52,127 nucleotides of DNA from Lachnospiraceae bacterium. Its GTDB lineage: Bacteria > Bacillota > Clostridia > Lachnospirales > Lachnospiraceae. This document shows, piece after piece, positions 41,912 to 49,079 of the stretch; position 1 is the first letter of the stretch, and each line of letters starts with the position of its first letter. Location of the stretch: contig JAILKH010000155.1 of assembly GCA_024693925.1 (NCBI GenBank), forward strand, positions 1 through 52,127, written 5' to 3'. A program made the translations under genes and the position numbers. The notes below the pieces were generated by a model, which ran no database searches, was not told where the DNA came from, and saw only the letters and a program-made list of their open reading frames with translations.

Positions 41912-42885
41912 CCAAACTTTTCTCCTGATTCAATTTTATATCCGGCCATAAATGCCACAGAATCCATTGGTTTTTTTCCTTCCGGCTGTACTTTATTGAT
42001 TTTTATAAACCCACCCTTCGCAGATACATATATATCATTCTTAGAAGCCCTTAAAACCTTCCCGTATTCTTTTGACTCCGTAGCAGCACTAAGGTTACCG
42101 CCTACAGATGTACTCTTTATAATTTCATCCTCAGATATCAAAGTAACTTCCAGTATCTTAAGTAATTTTCCTCTGAAATACGTATATGTTCCGGGCCACG
42201 GAGTGAAAGCCCTTACCAAACGTTCTATCTGCTCAGCATTTTTACTCCAGTCGATCTCCCCCATTTTTTTAGTTAACAAGGGAGCATAGCCGGCCATTGT
42301 TTCATCCTGTTTTAAAGGTTTTACATCATTTGATTCAATTTTATCAAGTGCTTCGATTATTAGCTTTTTAGCGCATTCTTCAAGCTTTACGAACAGGCTT
42401 TCACCGGTTTCAATATCCGAAATGGCAACTTCTTCGGTATATAATATATCCCCGGTATCCAGCCCTTCATCCATTTGCATAATTGTAACTCCGGTCATCT
42501 TTTCGCCATCCGCTATAGCCCATTGGATTGGTGCAGCTCCCCTGTATTTAGGTAATAAAGATGCATGCGTATTAATACAGCCGTAAACGGGAATATCAAG
42601 AATCTCCCCGGATAATATCTGGCCATATGCAGCAACTACATAAATATCCGCTTCGTATTTTTTTAATTGCTCAACCACATCACTATCCTTTATCCTGTGG
42701 GGCTGGAACAACGGAATATTATATCTGACCGCACACTCTTTTACCGGAGAAGCAACAAGACGGGAACTCCTGCCACGCGGTTTATCTTCCTGCGTAACCA
42801 CACATACTACCTCATGTCTGCTATTAATTATAGCCTCAAGTACTCCCGCAGCAAAATCCGGGGTTCCCATAAATAAAACCTTCAT
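41908..42885 (-). CDS. fmt: methionyl-tRNA formyltransferase
   Basis: 325 residues. Formylates initiator Met-tRNA using 10-formyl-tetrahydrofolate. The start MKVLFMGTPDFAAGVLEAI is the standard family start; the folate-binding and catalytic block INTHASLLPKYRGAAPIQWA is intact with Asn, His and Ser-Leu-Leu-Pro-Lys-Tyr-Arg-Gly. QMDEGLDTGDIL is present as well. GAGGAG lies upstream inside the end of def. It follows def by 8 bases, a common pairing in bacteria because both act on the initiator formyl group. Confidence 0.97.
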   Translation of the reverse strand: MKVLFMGTPDFAAGVLEAIINSRHEVVCVVTQEDKPRGRSSRLVASPVKECAVRYNIPLFQPHRIKDSDVVEQLKKYEADIYVVAAYGQILSGEILDIPVYGCINTHASLLPKYRGAAPIQWAIADGEKMTGVTIMQMDEGLDTGDILYTEEVAISDIETGESLFVKLEECAKKLIIEALDKIESNDVKPLKQDETMAGYAPLLTKKMGEIDWSKNAEQIERLVRAFTPWPGTYTYFRGKLLKILEVTLISEDEIIKSTSVGGNLSAATESKEYGKVLRASKNDIYVSAKGGFIKINKVQPEGKKPMDSVAFMAGYKIESGEKFG

Positions 42886-42893
42886 AATGATCT

Positions 42894-43370
42894 TTACTCC
42901 TCTTCCTCAGGTCTTTCCACATCTATAAGATCACCTTCAACCTTATCGACATAAAGTTTCCCGTCCAAATGGTCTATCTCATGCAGCAACGCCCTTGCTT
43001 TGAGTTCCGTTCCTTCTATTATAACTTCCTTCATTTCCTCATCATATGCCAATACCTTTGCATAATTCGGCCTTGTAACAATCCCGAATTTTCCCGGTAC
43101 ACTCAGACATCCTTCACTGCCGGTCTGTTCACCGGAAGTTTCGAGAACTTTGGGATTTATCATTACAAAAGGCCCCTCTCCCACGTCTATAACTACAATA
43201 CGCTTAAGAACCCCCACCTGCGGTGCCGCGAGACCTACACCATCTGCCTCATACATGGTCTCTATCATATCTTCTATCAAAGTTTTAACTCTTGGTGTGA
43301 TTTCTTTAACAACCTTACAAGGTTTATTTAATACTTCATCACCTAATGTTCTAATTGTTCTCAGCGCCAT
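42894..43370 (-). CDS. def: peptide deformylase
   Basis: 158 residues. Iron/metal enzyme that removes the N-formyl group from new proteins. Three motifs: GVGLAAPQVGV (motif I), EGCLSVPG (motif II, metal-binding Cys), and HEIDHLDGKL (motif III, two His and catalytic Glu). AGGAGG precedes the ATG. The C-terminus is Glu-rich. It is first after priA in the operon, with a 95-base gap between them that shows no clear promoter or terminator. Confidence 0.97.
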   Translation of the reverse strand: MALRTIRTLGDEVLNKPCKVVKEITPRVKTLIEDMIETMYEADGVGLAAPQVGVLKRIVVIDVGEGPFVMINPKVLETSGEQTGSEGCLSVPGKFGIVTRPNYAKVLAYDEEMKEVIIEGTELKARALLHEIDHLDGKLYVDKVEGDLIDVERPEEEE

Positions 43371-43465
43371 ATTTCCTCCTATAAATCAACCCTAAAATAC
43401 CGTTTAAAACCTTATTTTAACAATATGATCGCAAATCAAATCTTTATAAAACATTTTTCCGGGCC

Positions 43466-45706
43466 TTAATAGCCATTCAGGGGATCCATATCAATAATGA
43501 TACGGACTTTGCGATTATAATGTTCTTCTTTAAACATTTCACACTTATCCTTGATCAATATAAGACTATCAATATCCACCGCTTTAAAATATATCATTTT
43601 TCTGTAAATGTCATTTATTTTTTTTACAGAAGCATCAGTCGGACCTATAATACTTACACTTTTTTTATTACAATCGATAATTATATCATTTTTAACGGTT
43701 TCTGCCAATGCCGTAGTATATTTCTCTAAGGTTTCTTCATCCGGACTTTCTATTAATATTGCCATTAAATGACCCACCGGAGGATAATGCATTAAACTTC
43801 TGTACAAAATCTCTTTACTGTAAAACAACTTGTAATCTTGGGATTTTGCAGCCTCTATGGCATAATGCTCCGGATTATATGTCTGGATCACAACTTCTCC
43901 GGAAAGTTCTGCCCTTCCGGACCGACCTGCTGCCTGGGTCAATAATTGAAATGTCCTTTCCCCGGACCTGAAATCATTAACATTTAGCGACATATCCGCT
44001 ATCAAAATTCCCATCAATGTTACATAGGGAAAATCATGGCCCTTTACAATCATCTGGGTACCTATCAAAATATCCGCCTCACGATTCGAAAAGGATGAAA
44101 GGATCGACTCATAACTATCCTTTTTCACGGTAGTATCCGCATCCATTCGCAAAACATTTGCATAAGGAAACATATCTTTTACTGCTTTTTCCACCTTTTC
44201 GGTCCCGGCTTTGAATGTACCTATATAAGTCGAACCGCACTCCGGGCATGTTGATCTATCTATAGTTTCATATCCGCAATAATGACATTTCAGTTTACCA
44301 TTAATATGTCTGGTAAGCGAAACATCACAATGAGGGCATTTAATAACGTGACCGCAAGACCGGCAGGACACAAATCCGGAATATCCCCTCCTATTGAGGA
44401 ATAACATGATCTGTTCACCCTTTTCAAGCCTATCCTCCATCATGATTCTTAACTTTTGGCTGAACATAGACCTGTTTCCATCTTTAAGTTCCTGCTTAAG
44501 ATCTACAATATGAACCTTTGCCAATACGGATTCTTCCTTAGCCCGTTTATCCAATGTAAATAATTTATACTCCCCTTTTAAGGCCTTATAATATGCATCC
44601 ACGGATGGCGTGGCAGAACCCAAAATAACAGAAGCATTATGCAATCTTGCCAGCTCTATAGCTGTTTCCCTCGCGTGATATTTAGGCATACTATCGCTTT
44701 TATACGAATTTTCATGTTCCTCATCGATCACTATAAGCCCAATATTTTCAAAAGGAGTAAATAAAGCGGATCTCGGACCTATCATTATGGACATATCACC
44801 CTTCTTTGCCCTTTCAAACTGGTCATATTTTTCACCCTGGGACAGCTTAGAATGCAATACCGATACTTTATCTCCGAATCTTCTGTAAAAACGCATAAGT
44901 GTCTGATAGGTCAAGGAGATTTCAGGTATAAGAACTATCACACTTTTCCCCATTTCACACACTTTCGAAATAATTTCCATATATACTTCGGTCTTCCCGC
45001 TACCGGTTATGCCATGTATAAGATATGTCCCCCTGTATCCGTTTATATACTCATCTGTAATGCTGTCAACTATATATTTTTGATCTTCATTTAGCCTCAG
45101 CTTTAATTCGGGCTTATTTCCGATCACTGTATTACGATATACCCTCCTGCTTTTGATGCTTAAAACCTCCTGTTGTTCCATTGCCTTTATCGTGGCAGCC
45201 GATACATTTAATTTCCCGGTTACCACTTTATAATCAAGCTCGCCTTCGTTTATTAATTCCCGCAGCAATCTTTCCCTGGCTGTCTGATGTTTTTTTAAAT
45301 AAATACTAAGCCTTTCATAGGCTTCTTTTTCTCCGATTTTCAGGATTATACTTTTTTCTTCTTTTTCTCTGACCTTCCTTTTTACCGGAAGTACGGTCTT
45401 TAACGCATTTATCATGGTTGAGCCGTATCTTTTCTTCATCCAGTATGCCAGTTTTATAAGCTTATATTCCACAAGACGGTTATCTGTATTTATTTCTTCA
45501 ATTTCCTTTATTTTATCAGGATCATATACGGGACTATCCGTTAATTCAAGAACATAACCGTTTATTATTTTATTACCCTTCCCAAACGGCACACTGACAT
45601 AATCTCCAACCTCCAAAATCCCCTGCATTGAAGATGGTATCTTATACTGAAATGTTTTATCCAAATTTTCATGTGAAATATTCACAATAATATTAGCGTA
45701 TTCCAT
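43466..45706 (-). CDS. priA: primosomal replication restart helicase PriA
   Basis: 746 residues. ATP-dependent 3'-to-5' DNA helicase that reloads the replisome at stalled forks. N-terminal DNA-binding domain 1-105 (YVSVPFGKGNKIINGYVLE); Walker A HGITGSGKTEVYM; Walker B VIDEEHENSYKSD; the zinc region SCGHVIKCPHCDVSL and CHYCGYETIDRSTCPECGS (eight cysteines); helicase motifs MIVKGHDFPYVTL and QAAGRSGRAE. Ribosome binding site is weak (GGTGA close to ATG). It is the first gene of the long minus-strand run. Confidence 0.97.
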   Translation of the reverse strand: MEYANIIVNISHENLDKTFQYKIPSSMQGILEVGDYVSVPFGKGNKIINGYVLELTDSPVYDPDKIKEIEEINTDNRLVEYKLIKLAYWMKKRYGSTMINALKTVLPVKRKVREKEEKSIILKIGEKEAYERLSIYLKKHQTARERLLRELINEGELDYKVVTGKLNVSAATIKAMEQQEVLSIKSRRVYRNTVIGNKPELKLRLNEDQKYIVDSITDEYINGYRGTYLIHGITGSGKTEVYMEIISKVCEMGKSVIVLIPEISLTYQTLMRFYRRFGDKVSVLHSKLSQGEKYDQFERAKKGDMSIMIGPRSALFTPFENIGLIVIDEEHENSYKSDSMPKYHARETAIELARLHNASVILGSATPSVDAYYKALKGEYKLFTLDKRAKEESVLAKVHIVDLKQELKDGNRSMFSQKLRIMMEDRLEKGEQIMLFLNRRGYSGFVSCRSCGHVIKCPHCDVSLTRHINGKLKCHYCGYETIDRSTCPECGSTYIGTFKAGTEKVEKAVKDMFPYANVLRMDADTTVKKDSYESILSSFSNREADILIGTQMIVKGHDFPYVTLMGILIADMSLNVNDFRSGERTFQLLTQAAGRSGRAELSGEVVIQTYNPEHYAIEAAKSQDYKLFYSKEILYRSLMHYPPVGHLMAILIESPDEETLEKYTTALAETVKNDIIIDCNKKSVSIIGPTDASVKKINDIYRKMIYFKAVDIDSLILIKDKCEMFKEEHYNRKVRIIIDMDPLNGY

Positions 45707-46011
45707 ATATCACCAATCGTAAAATATTATAAATATAGCATTAAACGGCAAAAACAAATTATACAAAAAATAAATTCGATTATTTATCTCAAATTTGGTT
45801 TTTGTCACTTATGATTTTAAACTTGACACATTTTTTTTTCAGTTTGTTCATTTATCGTTAACAATTTGTGCATTCCAATGTCACAAACCCATCATATACT
45901 AAAACCATAGAAATAATAAATCTTTTTCATAAGCGTGAGGTTAATCCTCACATCCTCCCTCTAATTAAATATATAAAGAAAAGGTTCGATCGGCGGGTCG
46001 AACCTTTTTTA
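45707..46011. other. 305-base intergenic region between priA and the MATE gene
   Basis: It contains the priA upstream region, which is AT-rich and has no promoter I trust. A small inverted repeat GTGAGG-TTAAT-CCTCAC lies at 45935-45951, followed by CATCCTCCCTC; the strong terminator at its end is listed separately. A perfect TTGACA at 45823-45828 on the plus strand lacks a -10 at a fitting distance. No protein-coding or known RNA gene is visible. Confidence 0.6.
45978..46010. terminator. terminator of the MATE unit
   Basis: Nine-base arms AAGGTTCGA and TCGAACCTT with an 8-base loop, A-run and T-run on both sides. It closes the minus-strand MATE transcript two bases after the MATE stop and could act on plus-strand transcripts as well. 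Confidence 0.93.
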
Positions 46012-47451
46012 TTATTTATTATCCGCTACCTTACTTATTATATCCTTATTTATCTTATACATGAAGAATAAATTCATCAAAAACGAAATTAATTCCGCGA
46101 TGGGAAAACACCACCATATAAGACCCAGCCCACCGATTTTTGCCAATATAAAGGCTACCGGAACCAAAACAACAAGCTGTCTTGCCACAGATACGATCAG
46201 CGAATAGATTCCATTACCAAGAGACTGGTACACCGTGCCTCCTATAATGCAAAACCATGCCAGAAGATAATGCCAGGCGATTATCCTAAGAGCCGGAACT
46301 CCGTATGTAAGTAATGACGAATCCCCTGTATCAAATATCAGCAACAATTTATCTGGAACTATTCTGAATAAAGTAAATCCGATAAAAGCAAAACAAAAAG
46401 CATATAACATACAGATTTTTATAGCCTTTATCATACGGCTTTTCTTTTGCGCTCCATAATTATATGCCAAAATAGGGATAAGACCGTTATTTAGACCAAA
46501 TAAAGGCATAAAGAATAAACTCTGCAACTTAAAATACACAGTAAAAACGGCTACTGCCGCATCATTTAACGATACCAGGATTTTATTCATACAATAGGTC
46601 ATAACCGAGCCTATACTCTGCATTATTATAGTAGGAATACCTACGGCATATATCCGCCGGATCACATATGAGTCCGGCTTAAAATTTCTCATGTTGATCT
46701 TTATTTCAGGATTTTTCTTTAAGTTAAAATACAAAGCCAGCATTGCTGCAATAATCTGACCGGTAACTGTTGCTACCGCCGCACCCGCCACGTTCAGCTT
46801 AGGCATCCCGAATAATCCGAAAATCATTATGGGATCAAGAATAATATTGATTAACGCTCCGGTCATCTGAGTGATCATCGAATAAATGGTTCTGCCCGTA
46901 GATTGAAGAAGTCTTTCAAAAATAAACTGCAAAAAAATACCGGGAGAACACATACATATTATCGAAAGATATTGGGTCCCATATTCCAGCGCCAGACCTT
47001 CCCCGCCCTGGGAACGTATCAATATTTCCGAAAAAAAGCAGCCAATAACAAAAAATACACCAGCACTCATGAGAGATAAAAAAATACCGTTATTAGCAGC
47101 TTTTTTCACAGTCGTATAATCCTTCTCACCCAAAGCTTTACTAAGCAGTGAGTTAACACCAACCCCCGTTCCCGTTCCTACCGCAATAAGAAGCATCTGA
47201 AAAGGAAATGCCATTCCCACTGCAATAAGCGCCGAAGTTCCTGCCGAAACAGACGTTCCCGTATCCTGGATCCTGGCAACAAATATACTGTCAACTATAT
47301 TATAAAATGCCTGAACAAGCATAGATAAGATCATGGGTAGCCCTATATTTATAATAAGTTTATTTATAGGTAATATACCCATCTTATTTTCCTGTATCAT
47401 TGTCTCATCATTATCTGTTATTTCTGAAATTTTCTCAGTTTTCTCACCCAT
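46012..47451 (-). CDS. MATE-family efflux transporter
   Basis: 479 residues, 12 predicted membrane segments in two six-helix halves. Typical MATE sequence: LIINIGLPMILSMLVQAFYN, VGMAFPFQMLLIAVGTGTGVG, GAALINIILDPIMIFG-like GALINIILDPIMIFGLFGMP, and the C-terminal half GIPTIIMQSIGSVMTYCMN. It probably exports drugs or other cationic compounds using sodium or protons. A polar Lys/Glu/Asp-rich N-terminus of about 23 residues precedes the first helix; the ATG at M24 (MGILPINKL) has a better ribosome binding site (AGGA), so the true start may be there. It follows the other MATE gene by 23 bases. Confidence 0.9.
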   Translation of the reverse strand: MGEKTEKISEITDNDETMIQENKMGILPINKLIINIGLPMILSMLVQAFYNIVDSIFVARIQDTGTSVSAGTSALIAVGMAFPFQMLLIAVGTGTGVGVNSLLSKALGEKDYTTVKKAANNGIFLSLMSAGVFFVIGCFFSEILIRSQGGEGLALEYGTQYLSIICMCSPGIFLQFIFERLLQSTGRTIYSMITQMTGALINIILDPIMIFGLFGMPKLNVAGAAVATVTGQIIAAMLALYFNLKKNPEIKINMRNFKPDSYVIRRIYAVGIPTIIMQSIGSVMTYCMNKILVSLNDAAVAVFTVYFKLQSLFFMPLFGLNNGLIPILAYNYGAQKKSRMIKAIKICMLYAFCFAFIGFTLFRIVPDKLLLIFDTGDSSLLTYGVPALRIIAWHYLLAWFCIIGGTVYQSLGNGIYSLIVSVARQLVVLVPVAFILAKIGGLGLIWWCFPIAELISFLMNLFFMYKINKDIISKVADNK

Positions 47452-47474
47452 TTTACTCTTTTACCCACTCATTT

Positions 47475-48896
47475 TTATTTTTTCACTATTTTTTTTGCCC
47501 ATATCCCGGTACTAACCATTATTCCGCCTATAATAGCTTTAGGAATTTCCAGGGATTGTACAACTGTTACCAATTTAACAACATCAAGTTTTGTATATCG
47601 GCTCAAAAAAAATGCTGTCGGCACAGAAACCAACCATACATAACAACTATCAAACAAAAACGTTATAAACGCTCTTCCTCCCGCCCGGATGATAAAATAT
47701 GATACATGGGCATATGCAACCACAGGCATTAAGACCCCATATACCACAATAAGCTTAGAAGCCATACTCCGGATTTCCTCCGATGCCTTATATAACTTCG
47801 GAAAATAGGGACTTATAGCTATCTGGAGCAACCCAAATATTACACCCAATGTGACTGTAAACGCTATAAGTTTATAAGAATCATTCTTAGCTTTTTCGAT
47901 CTCTCCCCTGCCAAGAGTATGCCCTATAATTATTCCAACACCTTCTCCCATAGCCAAAAAAGCTACTCCCAGCAAATTCCATAGTGTGGTCTCTATATTT
48001 AACGCGGCAACAACATTTAAACTTCTGAATGAATAGCATTGATTCATTATGGTAGTACCCAAAGACCATAATCCTTCATTGATCATAAGGGGAATTCCCT
48101 TTATAAAATACTTTAATCCCGTTTCGGGGGTAATATCACATCTGCTAAACGCACCGACTATAAATTCATGTATATTCCTATGTTTCCAGGTATAAACCAC
48201 AAGTATTACAAGCTCAACAATTCGTGAGATAACCGTTGCTACAGCCGCACCTTCAGCCCCCATAGCCGGAAATCCAAAATATCCGTATATAAGAATATAA
48301 TTTCCCAAAAGATTAACCAAAACAGCGGCAAATGAAGCTTTCATAGGAACAGCAGTCTCTCCGGTCTCTTTCAGTGTTCCGGCATAAGCCATTGCCACAG
48401 CATACGGAAACAATCCCCAGAGCATTATTTTTATATAATCCACTCCTATGGCCAGAATCTCATCTGCATCCGACTTCAAACCTTCGCCATGAAGAAATGT
48501 CCCTATCAAAGTTTTTCCATACAGCAAAAAAATCCCTACCGCAACTACAGTCAGCAACAAGTTCATTATCACTTTAAACTGAAAGGTCTGTCTGACTCCT
48601 TTAATATTCTTCATCCCATGATATTGGGCTGTAAAAATACCCACACCCGCAACAGAACCGAATAAAAGAAGATAGTAAATAAATAACAAAGAATTTGCAA
48701 TAGAAACTCCGGACAACGCATTGGTTCCCACTCTTCCGATCATCAGATTATCAAGCAATCCGACAAAATTGGAAATTGCATTTTGTACCATGATCGGTAT
48801 CGTTAATCTTAATGCGTAATAATAGAAATTTTTGTCACCGATATATTTTCTTATACTCATATTAGATAATAACCTGCCCATAAATCGGATTGTCAT
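47475..48896 (-). CDS. MATE-family efflux transporter (second paralogue)
   Basis: 473 residues, 12 membrane segments. MATE signatures: LRLTIPIMVQNAISNFVGLL, NLMIGRVGTNALSGVSIAN, GYPAMGAEGAA-like GFPAMGAEGAAVATVISRI, and GMPLMINEGLWSLGTT-like GIPLMINEGLWS in the second half. It belongs to a different subgroup from the adjacent one, as sequence similarity is only general. The start could be the ATG at 48896 or the ATG at 48860 (MSIRKYIGDK); neither has a strong ribosome binding site. The two may form heteromers or act on different substrates; both are collinear. Confidence 0.88.
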   Translation of the reverse strand: MTIRFMGRLLSNMSIRKYIGDKNFYYYALRLTIPIMVQNAISNFVGLLDNLMIGRVGTNALSGVSIANSLLFIYYLLLFGSVAGVGIFTAQYHGMKNIKGVRQTFQFKVIMNLLLTVVAVGIFLLYGKTLIGTFLHGEGLKSDADEILAIGVDYIKIMLWGLFPYAVAMAYAGTLKETGETAVPMKASFAAVLVNLLGNYILIYGYFGFPAMGAEGAAVATVISRIVELVILVVYTWKHRNIHEFIVGAFSRCDITPETGLKYFIKGIPLMINEGLWSLGTTIMNQCYSFRSLNVVAALNIETTLWNLLGVAFLAMGEGVGIIIGHTLGRGEIEKAKNDSYKLIAFTVTLGVIFGLLQIAISPYFPKLYKASEEIRSMASKLIVVYGVLMPVVAYAHVSYFIIRAGGRAFITFLFDSCYVWLVSVPTAFFLSRYTKLDVVKLVTVVQSLEIPKAIIGGIMVSTGIWAKKIVKK

Positions 48897-48947
48897 AATT
48901 CACCAAACATATGGTGACAATTTTATCATATATAAAGCCTTTTGAAA

Positions 48948-49027
48948 ACAAAAATTCCTTCCCTACATATAATAACTGCACTAAAGGGATAAACCAATTG
49001 GATATTGCAGCTTTTTGTAAGGAAGGA
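48948..49027 (-). terminator. extended hairpin with T-tract after GH115
   Basis: On the minus strand a 12-base-pair stem forms between TCCTTCCTTACA (49027-49016) and TGTAGGGAAGGA (48967-48956), with one U-G pair that would be a C-A mismatch on the plus strand, so it is a minus-strand RNA structure. The 48-base interior contains a second stem GCTGCA/TGCAGT. A T-rich tract follows. It serves as terminator of GH115, or as a structured leader of the MATE gene. Confidence 0.6.
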
Positions 49028-49079
49028 CCCGATCATTAATATAATCTTTTTAATTTCTTTAACGCCTACGGTATACTTT

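Noticed and set aside
45823-45828. Perfect TTGACA in the priA-MATE gap
   Set aside because: No -10 at 16-18 bases; the gap region is AT-rich and such hexamers occur by chance.
45868-46071. 67-codon frame across the MATE terminator
   Set aside because: It runs through a strong terminator hairpin and has no ribosome binding site or promoter.
48897-49079. Known riboswitch upstream of the MATE gene
   Set aside because: Does not match guanidine, preQ1, THF or other classes that I recognise.
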